From NCBI GenBank assembly GCA_012861695.1, contig JAAOOA010000168.1, forward strand, positions 400,001 to 464,000: DNA of 64,000 nt, written 5' to 3'. The position numbers and the translations under genes are program-made. The notes under the pieces were generated by a model. That model did no database searches, was not told where the DNA came from, and worked only from the letters and a program-made list of their open reading frames with translations. The first letter of the stretch is position 1, and each line of letters opens with the position of its first letter. This stretch comes from Trematomus loennbergii. Its lineage: Eukaryota > Chordata > Actinopteri > Perciformes > Nototheniidae. Shown here piece by piece: positions 34,791-46,046 of the stretch.

Positions 34791-35218
34791 TTAATCAGGA
34801 TCCGCAACGTTTTGTTAGCTACTATGAAAATCAGGCTGGAGGGTCATTGCCTGGTTTTTATGGAGCGCCAGTTATGTACGGTCGAGGCATTGGTTCTATA
34901 TTCTCAAGATTATTTCGTTTTGTAGCACCATTGGTGAGAAGGGGGTTTGCCATAGCTAAACCTCATCTCAAATCGGCGGCTAAAAACATTGCATCTGATG
35001 TAATCAGTAAGGCGGTTCATAAATTTGGCGGCCAATCGGATCACGGGTCTCAAGAAGGATCCGGAGGTCTGATGGTTTTAGCAAGAAGGGCCAGAAAGAG
35101 ACCTCCAGGGAAACGGGTTCCGGCAGGCCTTAAAAAGGGGAAGCGCTCAACCAAGAGAAAATCATTAGGGAAAAAGCACCCACGAAGAAGGAACACACTG
35201 GGGAGAGATATATTTTAG
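34787..35218 (+). CDS. Maverick pX/pVI-like small basic virion protein
   Basis: An intact 143-codon frame. Near the N-terminus it has YYENQAGGSLPGFYGAPV and YGRGIGSIFSRLFRFVAPL, a Gly-rich amphipathic segment resembling the N-terminal parts of adenoviral core or membrane-lytic proteins; the C-terminus is Lys/Arg-rich (ARRARKRPPGKR, KKHPRRR) and could bind DNA. It lies between minor and major capsid genes, the usual position of this gene in Polintons. The role as a condensing or cementing protein is inferred from family descriptions and composition. Confidence 0.7.
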   Translation: MINQDPQRFVSYYENQAGGSLPGFYGAPVMYGRGIGSIFSRLFRFVAPLVRRGFAIAKPHLKSAAKNIASDVISKAVHKFGGQSDHGSQEGSGGLMVLARRARKRPPGKRVPAGLKKGKRSTKRKSLGKKHPRRRNTLGRDIF

Positions 35219-35228
35219 AGTGTTAAAT

Positions 35229-36536
35229 ATGGCTCTTTTACATCACAAATCTGCTGAATGCAGCATGGCAGAGTTGGATTTGTTTTCGGCTCCCATGACG
35301 CAGCTTTCTATAGATGAAAAACACTACACAGAGGTCCTTCCGTTGTCTGCCATTACCGAGGATGGACCCATTGAATTTTTCATTCCAGGGGACGGGGATA
35401 AATACCTTGATATGAACGACACACTGATGCATCTCAGGGTCAAAATAACCAACGCCGATGGGACTAATCTGGCAGTCGATGCCCCCGTGGCACTTGTTAA
35501 TTATCCTCTAAACACAATTTTTAGTCAATGCGACGTTATTCTAGGGGACAGGCTGATTTCTCAGTCCAGTTCGACACAGCCTTACAGAGCGATGATTGAA
35601 ACTTTATTGAATTACTCTGATTCTACTTTAAAAACTCAATTCACTGCTGGCTTATTTTATAAAGACACTGCAGGAGCTATGGACTCTATAGTGATCGCCA
35701 ATGGGCCAAACAAGGGTCTCGTAAAGAGAGCGGCGTTCACCGCAGAGTCAAGAGAGCTGCATCTGATGGGGGCTTTGCATACCGATATATTTTTCAGCGA
35801 GAGGCTTCTCCTGAACTCTGTAGATTTGAGAATCAAACTCACCAGATCTAACGATGCCTTTACCCTCATGTGTGCAAATGACTCCACATACCGTCTAAAA
35901 ATACTGGGGGCCTCGCTTTTTATCAAGAAAGCGACCATTGCCCCAGCCGTGCGTTTAGGTCATGCTGCTGCACTGATGAGAGGCAACGCTCTCTACCCTC
36001 TATCTCGTGTAAATATCAAAACATACAGCATTCCGGTGAATTCCAGAATATGCAATCAAGAAAATCTCTTTCTGGGTAATATGCCTAAATACATAGTTTT
36101 GGGTATGGTAAATCACGAAGCGTTCACAGGAAGGAGAACGCTTTCACCTTTTAATTTCCTTCATAATGATATGGAATATCTGGCATTGTGTCAGGACGGC
36201 AGACAAGTACCGGCCAAAGCATTCCAACCTCAATTTAACCGGGGGTCTTCAGTCAGAGAGTTTTATAATATGTTCACTGCTACAGGGAGACACATGAAAG
36301 ATCTCCCTCTGAGTATTGATCGAGAGGACTTCGAACAAGGATACTCCTTATTCGTATTTAATCTCACTGCAGGGGAAGATGCTGACGCATTATCACCAAT
36401 CACCAGCGGTAGTTTAAGACTGGAAATGAGATTCCGAGTACCGCTGCCCCAGACTACAACTTTAATCGTATATTCTTGTTTTGATTCAATTCTGGAGATT
36501 AATTCAAAACGTCAAGTGCTGGTAGACTATTACTAA
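35229..36536 (+). CDS. Maverick major capsid protein (double jelly roll)
   Basis: An intact frame of 435 codons; I chose the ATG at 35229 (MALLHHKSAECSMAELDLF) because the 3 upstream codons begin with GTG. The sequence has the Polinton capsid pattern: ELDLFSAPMTQLSI near the N-terminus, GPIEFFIPGDGDKYLDMNDT, PLNTIFSQCDVILG, and conserved SRICNQENLFLG and PQTTTLIVYSCFD in the second jelly roll. The family forms trimeric hexon-like capsomers. There is no stop or frameshift, unlike the enzyme genes around it. Confidence 0.9.
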   Translation: MALLHHKSAECSMAELDLFSAPMTQLSIDEKHYTEVLPLSAITEDGPIEFFIPGDGDKYLDMNDTLMHLRVKITNADGTNLAVDAPVALVNYPLNTIFSQCDVILGDRLISQSSSTQPYRAMIETLLNYSDSTLKTQFTAGLFYKDTAGAMDSIVIANGPNKGLVKRAAFTAESRELHLMGALHTDIFFSERLLLNSVDLRIKLTRSNDAFTLMCANDSTYRLKILGASLFIKKATIAPAVRLGHAAALMRGNALYPLSRVNIKTYSIPVNSRICNQENLFLGNMPKYIVLGMVNHEAFTGRRTLSPFNFLHNDMEYLALCQDGRQVPAKAFQPQFNRGSSVREFYNMFTATGRHMKDLPLSIDREDFEQGYSLFVFNLTAGEDADALSPITSGSLRLEMRFRVPLPQTTTLIVYSCFDSILEINSKRQVLVDYY

Positions 36537-36551
36537 GAAAAATATTACAGA

Positions 36552-37092
36552 ATGAATAATCATCAATTGGACAGTCTCCTGCGACACATGGTGGGGGACT
36601 CGTTTGGGGTGTATGGGCGTCAGATCAGCTACCCCAAGTAAAACAATTATTCAGATACCCTGTATACATGATTGTAAATACCCACCCTTCCCACATGCCA
36701 GGGGAACACTGGCTAGCAATGACTTTAGAAGGAGAAATGTGGGGACTTTTTTCGACTCTTTTGGATTTCCTCCCAATTTTAGTCATTATCCTAAAAGCAT
36801 TCTACAATTTCTAGAAAAACAATGTAAAACTATTTTACATCACAATTGTCAGCTTCAAAATGTCCTGTCTACAGCCTGTGGTCAGCATTGTGTTTTCTAC
36901 CTATGTAAAAGAGCATCGGGGTTGTCTTACGAGGATGTGTTATCTCTGTATCAAGATGATGTGATAAAAAATGATGCTACTGTAACAAATTTTGTGAAAA
37001 AATATCAACGGTGTGAGAGACGTCATAAAGACACTCATTTTAACCACAGTGTTTGTTCTCTACAAATGTTTAAAGATTGTTACAAAATGTAA
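36552..37092 (+). pseudogene. Maverick adenain-like cysteine protease, frameshifted
   Basis: A maturation protease of the adenovirus-protease (C5/Ulp1-like) fold. The ATG at 36552 opens MNNHQLDSLLRHMVGDSFGV; the frame shifts near 36610 and again near 36750. In the middle frame GEHWLAM supplies the catalytic histidine. In the last frame FDSFGFP supplies the acidic residue and STACGQHCVFYL the glutamine and nucleophilic cysteine. The whole triad is thus present but spread over three frames. A polyadenylation signal lies just downstream. Confidence 0.85.
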
Positions 37093-37108
37093 TTCAGTGA
37101 CATTTTAA

Positions 37109-37114
37109 AATAAA
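37109..37114 (+). terminator. Polyadenylation signal of the rightward (late) genes
   Basis: aataaa, 17 bp after the protease stop. Confidence 0.6.
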
Positions 37115-37152
37115 AAAGGTCTAGAGACAAAATTATTTCAACTGACTCTGTC

Positions 37153-37158
37153 TTTATT
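37153..37158 (-). terminator. Polyadenylation signal of the leftward genes
   Basis: tttatt on the plus strand (aataaa on the minus strand), overlapping the stop of the leftward gene at 37157. Together with 37109 it makes a compact convergent terminator. Confidence 0.55.
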
Positions 37159-37951
37159 AAATGGAATAATTTAACCAACGAGGGCTTAACTGTACAGCTC
37201 TCCTTGATCTCTTCTTTACTACAGTCGAAGGAGGGTCTAATTTACTTTCTTCTTCTTCTTCTTCTTCTGCTTGGTCTTTTCCTCCTCTTCTTCTTCTTCT
37301 TTTTGTCTTACGCTCTACAGTCTTATGCTCTCCATGCAGTTCACCTGATTTAAGTAAACTGTATTGTTCACGAGCTAGGCGGTTATGAAAAACGGTCGAC
37401 GGAACATTTAGCCCCCTGAGAGTATTCAGGAAAACCGTCCAGCCTTTAGGTTCTTCTGTATTTTTATACGACCATGAGAGATTTTTTAATAAATCCATCA
37501 TATGGGATCCTTTCACAGCTGCCCTTGTCTATAAATTCACCCGTTTCATTCCATCCACCGCTGCTTTGGACTAGTTTATTCATAATGTACTCTGCATTCT
37601 TACGGTAACGTTTTGGAAGATTCTGGAGTACCTCATTCTTTATTCCATCAGTGGAATTGCCCTTCTTTTCTTCTCCTTTTTGCAGTCCCGTGTCTTCAGG
37701 TAGAGTTAAAGTATTATGTCTTTCCTCCTGCCCTGCTTGTTTGAGTAAATTGAGGTATCTCTGCAAGGCGTTGTATTTTCTTATTTTTTCATATGGGGTT
37801 ACTCCTGTTTCGTTTAGTACGGCTCTCATTTTTTCATCAGAACATCTTCTGCTGTGCGTCTCATTGTTTCCTTGCTGTGGGGGGTAGTTACACCAGTCGG
37901 ATTGAGCTGATTAAACTGGTGAGGTGTTAATAAAAACATCTTTTGACTCAT
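37157..37951 (-). pseudogene. Maverick conserved basic protein, frameshifted
   Basis: The minus-strand ATG at 37951-37949 opens MSQKMFLLTPHQFNQLNPTG. After a shift in a C-run near 37880 the frame continues (YNALQRYLNLLKQ, LPKRYRKNAEYIMNKL), and after another near 37515 it continues with GSHMMDLLKNL and EEPKGWTVFLNTLRGLNVP, ending in a very basic and then very acidic tail (KRRRRRGG, EEEEEEE). This arrangement recurs as an unnamed gene in animal Polintons. The helical basic segments could bind nucleic acid, but the function is unknown. Confidence 0.6.
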
Positions 37952-37954
37952 GGT

Positions 37955-38299
37955 TTACTTTGGTCGAATAAGCCCTCCTAAAAGCTGTCCTAAGATGGGG
38001 ATCACAGCACCTAGCAGAGGCAGAAGAAAACCCCCAGATTGTTTTCTTAAGGCCTTGTGTTTAGTTTTTAGGTTGGTCTTTTTACTGGCCAATAGTTTGA
38101 TAATTTTCTTTTGTTTTTTGAGTTTCTTATACTGAGCACCAGATAGCGGTATGTTCCCCTTTAAGAGATTTAAAGACAGTTCACAGAGTGATTGAAGAAA
38201 ATCCGTGGAGCAGTTGTTGAGAATATCCTTACGCTTCGAAGGCCTGGCCTGACATAATGCCTTTAGCAGTGGCATGTTTCTTTTTAAACGGGCAGACAT
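37955..38299 (-). CDS. Maverick small protein with hydrophobic Gly-rich C-terminus
   Basis: An intact frame. I prefer the ATG at 38299 (MSARLKRNMPLLK) to the upstream one at 38335, because it begins just after the ATPase stop. The body is Lys-rich and helical (KKLKKQKKIIKLLASKK), and the C-terminus is a hydrophobic, glycine-rich segment (GGFLLPLLGAVIPILGQLL) that could insert in a membrane. Genes with this organisation accompany many animal Polintons. A membrane-active or minor virion role is only an inference. Confidence 0.6.
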   Translation of the reverse strand: MSARLKRNMPLLKALCQARPSKRKDILNNCSTDFLQSLCELSLNLLKGNIPLSGAQYKKLKKQKKIIKLLASKKTNLKTKHKALRKQSGGFLLPLLGAVIPILGQLLGGLIRPK

Positions 38300-38306
38300 A
38301 CTGTTT

Positions 38307-38981
38307 TCAAGTTTTCGGTTTTGGTACGTAAACAACTAGCCACTGTGTACGTAGTACTCCTGACCGAAGTCTATAGATGTCTGGACAGCTGGGGGTCATG
38401 TCCAGGACTAAATATCCGGGGGGTCCTTGGTGGCATCCTCAAAACTTTGTAGGAAAAATGATTTATTACCAGGGTATATTGCTGAGCAAGTATATTCATC
38501 TGTAATCTGTCTCTGGGGTTTTTAAACAAGACCATGTAATTAGTATTCAGACTAATTGTTCGACTATTCTTCCCTGATGAAAAACATTTTGTGTCAGCAT
38601 TATAACACTCATATTTCTGTGATGGCGGTATTGGGTGAAAAGTCGGACTACTTCCGGATGCTCCGAGGCTTGAAATATAACATCGTCCAATATAATCAAA
38701 TGACTTTGATCAGGAGGAAATAGAGATTCATCTTCAAATGATTCAGGCAGACCTTTGATGAATTTCATATTTTTATTCTGCTCCTGCAGTTCTGCATACA
38801 TGGGTTGGAAAGAAGTATAAATCCATACAATATTTTGAGGCTGTACATCCATTACATGAATACAATTTTGCAGTACATTCTTGACAAAAAAAGTTTTTCC
38901 ACACCCGCTGGGTCCGACTATTATACATGAAAAAGGGACACGCAGTCTGGGTTCAAAATCAATTTGGTTAGGTAAAAACAT
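38307..38981 (-). pseudogene. Maverick A32/FtsK-HerA-like packaging ATPase, frameshifted
   Basis: The minus-strand frame from 38981 begins MFLPNQIDFEPRLRVPFSC, followed by Walker A (GPSGCGKT), Walker B (LIILDDVIF) and the sensor region (MSVIMLTQNVFHQG). The family drives genome packaging into capsids. The frame is lost near 38553 and recovered in others (SRTISLNTNYMVLFKNPRD, then LVVYVPK), ending at a TGA at 38309-38307. The catalytic N-terminal part is intact; the C-terminal 75 or so residues need two or more frame changes. Confidence 0.85.
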
Positions 38982-39002
38982 TTTGTCTCTTCTTATTATT
39001 TC

Positions 39003-42000
39003 TCAATACCCAAAAGGCAAAGTATCTCCTCCGCCTAGCAGACGTCTTTTATCAAACACACTCTGAACTTTTTGGTGAATGACACATTTCTCAAAATGAA
39101 ACCCTCTTTATTTCGTACAATGTTGTGTTGTGGGACCTCAAGAACCCGCCCCCTCGCAGTGTTTTGAACGTAGCCTTCCACCAGATCTGTAAGACTATCA
39201 AAGTTCACCCGTTCACAGCACTCATGCGTCTGTGTAATCCCTTTCACTCGCATCACAACCTTTTTCTGATTTTTGGTTTGGTATGCATAACTTTTAGGAC
39301 CTGCAGAAACAAACTCTTTGATTGTATCACCGCCCAACTCGTCTGTAAGATCACCCAGATAAACCCCCATCGAAAGTGGAGTCTCTCCAGGTCTTGTTAC
39401 ATATATGATACTATCTGTGTCGTAGTAGAAGACTCTGTGCTGCAATTTCTCCAATTCGCTGTACAGTTTTAGCCTGGCATAGGCAGTGGTGAATGCTGCA
39501 ATGAATATGTTATCCACCTTGTTGGGAGGGGAGTGACCATCGTCGTCATAACACCATTGGACCAGAGCTGTCCTGTCATTTGTGAATGAGAAATACTTAA
39601 CCTTATGTTTAGCTGAAAACAGAGGTTAAGAAATTCTTCTGTTTGGTCACAATCTTAGTCTGTGTCAGATTGCTTCTCTGAGCAAATTTACCCCAGAAAC
39701 TGTTGAGACATAGCTTTGACACTTGTCTTTTGGCTGGGTTTGATGTGATTTTAGCTGCGTCGAGCTGTATGCCTTGATTAGCATGGTAGTCTGTCACATA
39801 CTTTTGTCTGCTCTCATCATCTATTGCTTCTGAAGGATAACCAGATGCTTCTTGTTTACCCTTCAAAAATGTGTGTATATAATCTACAAAAATGCTGTCA
39901 CTTTTGTTCTCAAAATGCCACACCTCTGTGATCTGAGTCAGCTTGTAACCCATGTCCAGAGCCTTGTTGAATTCTGTTGTCACCCAAACTCCTGTTAATG
40001 CTCTTTCCTCTTTGCTGTGCGTGCAGGGCCCCTGTTGGTTGTTGAGCTCAGCGCATGTACGACAGAGGGTGAACACAAGCTTACCCGCTGCAGTTTTGTA
40101 AGGCAGAACTGGAAAGTAAAGACCCCTAGGAGGGTCTACGGTGGCTCTGATTAACCCGAAATAACTCTGAGGATCTTTGAAATCTCGGAAGATGATCTGA
40201 GGGTGGCCTATCGGATATAGGCCTGTGCAGTTTACAAAGGGGTACAGGGAGGTGAAATCACAATAATGAATCAATTCATCTGCCGCTGCAGTGTACCTCA
40301 ACTTCACTGCACACGTTCTTCCCCCGTATAAAGCAGCCCTGGGGGTCAACGGTTCTGGAGCTTTGTATTCCCTGAGGAAAGCCTGCAAATCTTGATTGAG
40401 ATTTTTTCATCTCCCCCATGTATGCTCTCGCATAACAATCACTTTGGCCCCGTGAACAGACTGTAGCTCATGCAGCTTTTCCTCACTAGCACATGGAGCC
40501 GCTCAAATGTGCCACCGGTCAAGGGGTTTTTCTCATGCCCCTTATAACACGACGGACAGCCGTGATAAAAGCACCCAAGAAATTCCCAGACAATCTTTAC
40601 TCCCTCAACTTCAGCAAAACCATCTACGACGAAACGTCCCACTCGTTTCTCACCTTCATTCAACGCATGTTGAATAAATACCCCCTCAGTATGAGTCACC
40701 CAATCTAACCACTGGATACCAGCGCTGGAGTATGTCTTGTTTTCACGACGGTAATCATCGGGCGGGGGGATGGCTAGGGTTTTTGGAGGCAGAAAGTTTG
40801 TGGTGAAAACTTTCATACAGGCCGAAGCAATGGTCGCACGACTAAAAGGATCTACACCAGTCTCTTCAAGGAATCCTTTTCGGAATAAAGTGCAGCCCTG
40901 TGCAAGAATGTCGACATCGTTTTTACAGTAAAGCAATGCCTGCTTTCGAAAATCAAAAGTACCCGTGCGTACCGTCTCATACCATGCGAAAAAGTCACTC
41001 TTTTCATCAGTTGTCATGCGTTCAATCCCATAACAGTGTGCTGGTGGGTAAGGTCCGATATAACTCAGATTGGCCTTAGAGCTGAAACCGTGAGGGAAAT
41101 ACCCCTTGGTTTTATCTTCGAACCCCAAAGCTTTGGGCATTGCAGCTAGCCGCATAGAGAGGTAAGACAGAGAATCTATGTACTTTTGTCTGAAATCTTG
41201 GTCAGTAAAATAAATCACTTTACTTCCCTGCATTACCAAAGATGGTTTTAACCCTTGTTCAATCATTGCATTGATAATGAGATAGCTGTCAAAACCCTTG
41301 GCATTGTGAGCAATGAAGGTTGCATTCTTGAATTTGGGGCGTCTAAAGTGGGCCAGAAACTGCAGTGCACAGTCGGTGCCCTCAGCGACCCAAGTTTCGC
41401 CTGCCAGGGTTTTTGTACACACCAGGAAGGGGACATGTACACCGTCTGCCCCCGCCATTGTTTCAAAATCATAAAACACGATGTGGTCGTTGTGCTCTGT
41501 CTCTTTGGGTAACACACCAATGTAACACAGATGTTCTACACACTCGCCTGTTGAAGCAGAGGGCAGCTTCTCGTTACATGTCTTACATTTTTTACCATAC
41601 ACTTGTGTGTTTTATCTGCACTACTCTTGGGAATGTAGTAAGAAAGTTGACAATCTACACACTTTTTGTGTAAATCGCAGTTACTGGCAATGGCTGATGC
41701 TCTCTGTGTCTGTTTTTTATGTCGAGCATGACAGCCGACCGTACGGCAAGTTTTGTTACAGTCTTTACAAAAGATGGGTTTAAACTCATCCAGAGTACAA
41801 GAGGGGTCAAGACAGACAAAACAATGGCCTTTACATGAATGAAACCATCGCGAGTTGTAGCCGGTGTAGCAGTGTTCACAGACAAAGGAGCGCCTAGAAA
41901 ACCCTTCAAGTTCTTAATCCCATAGTAATGGTTTTCGAGGAGAAACAAAAAACAGTTTTATCTCTTTTGGGACCGTCTGTCTGGAATTTACAGAGGGTCC

Positions 42001-43597
42001 GATCTTCATCGCCTCTGTAAAACACCACAATCTTGCAATTTAGACTCTCTTCGAATTTCTCAATGTCAGTGAACGTCACCGCTGTCTGGTCTGTCAAACC
42101 CACCCCCCTCTGAATCTCTCTACCGCGTTCAATACCTTCGTTATCAGTGAGGTTGTCATGCAGCAACAGTGCTAAATTAATAGCAAAACACAGCTGGTTG
42201 GCGGGGTTGTGAACAATGTAAAGAAAGCGCTTCTTCTTTTTAACAATTTCATTGTCCAACATTTTACTAGCCAATCGTTTCTCCCCACCACCCCGAGGGA
42301 ATGAACAATTTGCACCACTAATTCAAGATCGCTGTCTGCCATAACAGCCCAATTTGACTGCACTGCGTTGAAGAGCGCTTCGTCAAAATCATTCAGATTA
42401 CTGTCGTGGTTGGCATTCAAAATGGCTGACACGTTACCTTGCAGTTGCTCCCCCCTTAACTCAATCTGTACAAGATCTTCCCTCTCTGCTAGTAAAAAAG
42501 CCTCATCCAGCATATCGTGTACACGGACCATCATACTACCGTGATACGATGTGTAATCTGCCTCAGCGCTAGGACGGGGTAGGACTAAAGACTGACTCAG
42601 TTCTATGTTATTGAATACAGGTCGAGACACAACACGTGTTGAAGCATTCCGACTGTCATTAGCATTTCCACCATTTTGTAACGACGGGCCTGCTAACTCG
42701 GGAGCATTCGGGATGCTGTTTTGATCATTGTGTACACCGTTTTGCATAGGGGAAACTGCTGCTTCTGAAGCATTCAGGATGCTGTTTTGATCAATGTATC
42801 CACCGGTTTGCACAGAGGAAACTGATGCTTCTGAAACATCCATGCTTCGTCATCAATGTATCCGCCGTATTCCACTGAGGAAACTAGTGCTTCTGAACCA
42901 TCTATGCTGTCGTCGTCGCTGATGTAACCACCGTATTCCACTGAGGAAGCTATTGTTTCTGAACCATCCATACTGTCGTCTATGTATCCGCCGTCTTCCA
43001 CAGAGGAAGCTGCTGATTCAACATTGACGAGGGCCTCGCTAACATTATTTGACACACGGACTTGAAGTACTTCGTCTGCGAGCTGATTTAAACGCACCAG
43101 ACTAGGATATGCGTCAGAGTTTTGGTAGCAATCTAACACCCATTCCAGTATGCCATCAAATGTTATTGGATCGCTTGAGTTTGTTTCTGAGGGTGTGGAA
43201 GGTTCGTTTACAACTAGCTCGTCGTCACTTAGATCGTTAATATTGTCTGACCACAGAGGAAATGACATTCACCATACGTGTAATCATCTTCGCTTAGACC
43301 ACTTATATCATTCAAACATTGATTAAATGACGTTTCTCTATCTGTTGAATCATATATAACGTCTGCTTCATCGTTAGGAGGAGTTAGAACTGAAGACAGA
43401 TGTACTTTGTCTGCGTGCTGATTTAAAACCACAAGGTCTGCTTCATAGTTTTGATGGCTGTCTAAAACTACTTCCAGTGCGCTATCTAATGTTGGTGGAT
43501 AGCTTGAGTTTGTTTCTGAGGGGGAGGAATGGTCGTTTACATCTAGTTCTTCGTCACTCAATTCGCTAATATTGTTTGAACACTGAGGAAACGGCAT
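39003..43597 (-). pseudogene. Maverick family B DNA polymerase with long N-terminal extension, frameshifted
   Basis: A protein-primed-type PolB that replicates the element. From the C-terminus upward: end motif TLPFGY then stop at 39005-39003; motif C (FYYDTDSIIYV, 39400-39430); motif B (KLCLNSFWGKFAQ, about 39690); motif A (DFTSLYPF, about 40250); a conserved GCFYHGCPSCY; exonuclease motifs ExoIII (YCKNDVDIL), ExoII (AHNAKGFDSYLI) and ExoI (FYDFET, about 41470). A Cys/His-rich zinc-ribbon region lies at 41600-41900. Upstream is a low-complexity acidic extension (42172-43597). Frameshifts occur near 39020, 39520-39610, 40390-40440, 41600, 41910-41950, 42240, 42800 and 43250. Every catalytic motif is recognisable. 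Confidence 0.9.
42774..43597 (-). repeat. Tandem duplication inside the PolB N-terminal extension
   Basis: The segment starting at 43597 (MPFPQCSNNISELSDEELDV...SPSETNSS) and the one starting at 43268 (MSFPLWSDNINDLSDDELVV...TPSETNSS) are diverged copies about 330 bp apart; the duplicated DNA also includes the preceding ETSF...C sequence. Downstream are four short units around SSVEYGGYIDD and SSVQTGGYIDQ. These look like internally expanding low-complexity repeats. Confidence 0.75.
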
Positions 43598-43964
43598 TCA
43601 TATATGTAATTCTTCACTTAGGGGAATTATACCGTTCAACATTGCAGAAACGACGTTTCTGCAGCTGCTAAATCACCCATGTTTGACCGTTTATGAAATC
43701 ATCCCATCACAAGAAAATAGAAAGGAAATCAAAAATACATTTCTCACTGCTGAAGAAAACCACACCGCTATCAGATGGCTCCAGCTTATTCAGTTGATGT
43801 AACCGTAAAGTTGACGGTCAGCGCTGCGATCGGAGGCAGATCTGTACAGAAAAGAGACAGAGAGGTAAAAAAGAAAAGGGGTAAGTAATTGAAGCACTGA
43901 AATATTATATTTAACAACAAGTCATTTAGCGATCATCTTATAAAAATAACCACAAGTAATTTAC

Positions 43965-44190
43965 CTGTATGGCACCTCTTTTGGAGTGTGTTTGGGATGG
44001 GGTCATCCAGAGCATTCTACGGCCACACTGAGAAGCTCAAAAATATGCCTGGCTCTCAGACTGCAGTGGTTGGGGGTCGCCCCAACGTGGCATGACAGAG
44101 GTAGAGGGATGCTCCTATCTGGGACGGGGGACACCCCCGATTTCACACGTCAGAGATCTCTCCCCGATGTTTACCGATGAATGGTTTAAG
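43965..44190 (-). other. Candidate spliced leader exon 2 of the leftward transcript
   Basis: On the minus strand, acceptor ggaatctacag precedes 44190 and donor gtaaattac follows 43965. The next acceptor (ctctgtctcttttctgtacag, before 43841) leads to the PolB extension. All frames contain stops, so it would be untranslated or decayed. Splicing is inferred from consensus sites. Confidence 0.35.
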
Positions 44191-44307
44191 CTGTAGATTC
44201 CATTACCTTGTAGCATAAGAGCAGGTATATAAAACGTTACTATGACAATTTATACATCAGGTAAAAAATAAAATAAAAAACATATTTTGATTTTATTTAA
44301 ATAAGCC

Positions 44308-44440
<133 letters not shown>

Positions 44441-44592
44441 CATTGACTTACATGCATTTCCTGGAGACTTATTATAACTTAGTAAAAACCAAACACATGC
44501 CTAACCCTTAAAACCTAAAAACCAGACCATGTCTTCACCCCAAAATTAATGATTGGATAATTACATGATATTAAAAATATAAAAGTACTTAC

Positions 44593-44665
44593 CAGTGTTT
44601 TTTCCAGATCAGATCCGAATCAGGTCTCATCCTCTCCAGAAGGTCACGAGGATCTGCTCTAGTGA
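44593..44665 (-). other. Candidate leader exon 1 of the leftward transcript
   Basis: On the minus strand a TATA-like tatttaag (about 44680) is followed by an open stretch (DEHIFTRADPRDLLERMRP) and a perfect donor, cactg then gtaagtac, at 44593. This would place the PolB promoter near 44690. No start codon in this frame is seen before the stretch. Confidence 0.35.
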
Positions 44666-44699
44666 AAATGTGCTCATCTTAAATAGCTGTATTGCAAAT

Positions 44700-45635
44700 A
44701 AGCATGTCAATAGGCCCCAGAAAAGTGGGGAACCAATCGGAATGGTATTATTATTTTAACATGTGTTGTCTGTCAGTGATTTTAAAAACTCTCAAGTCTG
44801 TGCATTCTTAAGTGTTTTTTACAGCTAACCTCGGTGTTGATCAGACCTTAAGGAGCCGCTTCATAATGAAATAGCAGGACCTTTTAAAAAATCTTCTCTT
44901 TCCTTCATACTGCAGCTATTTCTAATCTCATATAACTTCATATAAGGATTATTTTATTAATGGGTGATGTAATTAAACATAAAAAAAAAAAAAATGCCCA
45001 GGGTCAATAAGATCTTTAACTATTGTTAACCTCTTCAGAGAGACTTGGGTGTGTGTGTGTGTGTGTGTGAGGGAAATCTCTCCGCCAGAATGATACCCCG
45101 CTTTAGCGCAATACCGCATCAGCTGCACCACTTATGTGACATACAAGAATAGTGTGTGACAGACAAAAGATGTCCTGTATGGGCTGATTGCGCATGGACA
45201 TAAACCTAGTAAAGTCTAATCTGACGGGGGAGACCCGCTGTTGCTGACGGGGGAGATCCGGTGCTGCGGACTATTCGACATGCATCTCTGCATGCGGTGA
45301 GCGGAACAAAACACACTCTTCAGATATCACACGTAGCTATTTTAAATACCTCTCAAACTACCTAAAACTTTATAGATATGTTTTAGTTTTACTGTCGAGT
45401 CATCATTATTGGACCCGCGACGTTGATACTGGCGTGTTTGTCAGGAGGGGGGAGAGCAGTCCGTTTATTATTCCCGTGTTAGTGTAAGATACTGTACACG
45501 TTTTGAATAGTTATTAATCTACTATAAATAGTTGGTTAATATCGAATCATTCTTTTGTTTCAAAGCTCATTAAAACATAGAAGACCTTTAACCGCACTTT
45601 CTAATTTTGCCCCGACAGATTTAAACTGTAACGAA
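44700..45635. other. Maverick right subterminal region without genes
   Basis: No ORF of note. It has a short GT run (45051-45069), a poly-A run (44981-44994) and a repeated phrase tgacgggggaga at about 45221 and 45247. It may hold regulatory sequence for the leftward genes. Confidence 0.45.
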
Positions 45636-45639
45636 CATG

Positions 45640-46046
45640 CCGACCGGACGGACAGAGGGGGGAGGAGGAGGGGGGTTGAGAGGGGTGGGGGCTGAGGAGG
45701 GGGGTGGGGGCGACAGGGGGATGTGAAACCTGCTGTAAGAAGGGGGTGGGTTGAGAGGGGGGGCTGAGCGGGGTGGTGGGCTGAGAAGGTGGGGGGCTGA
45801 GAAGGGTGGGGGCTACCGGTGAGGATGTAACACCTGTATGTGAGGGGGAGGGGGAGGGGGGTGGGCTGAGGGGGTGGGGGCTACCGGGGAGGATGTAACA
45901 CCTGTACTCGATAACACCTCGAACAAAGGGCTCATTAGCATATCAAAGGGGGGTAATTAACATAATTAGGGGGCGTGACTTAGAAGGTGTGACCTGTCAC
46001 TTTTTATGCATACTAATGAGATTGAAGCGGGATTGGTAACACTACT
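45640..46046 (-). repeat. Maverick right terminal inverted repeat
   Basis: Complement of the left repeat; it ends GCGGGATTGGTAACACTACT at 46046. The G-rich inner part (ggctgagaaggtgggggg repeats) has a different number of units from the left arm. The 60-bp duplication of the left arm is absent. Confidence 0.85.

Noticed and set aside
35220..35228. Upstream start of the major capsid ORF
   Set aside because: Begins with GTG; the ATG at 35229 matches the usual family start.
41263..41520. Antisense and alternative-frame ORFs over the polymerase (also 41255-41512 and 41365-41673)
   Set aside because: Shadows of the polymerase exonuclease region.
43986..44180. Plus-strand ORF in the Maverick right region
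   Set aside because: No family match and no promoter; the opposite strand has better splice-site support.
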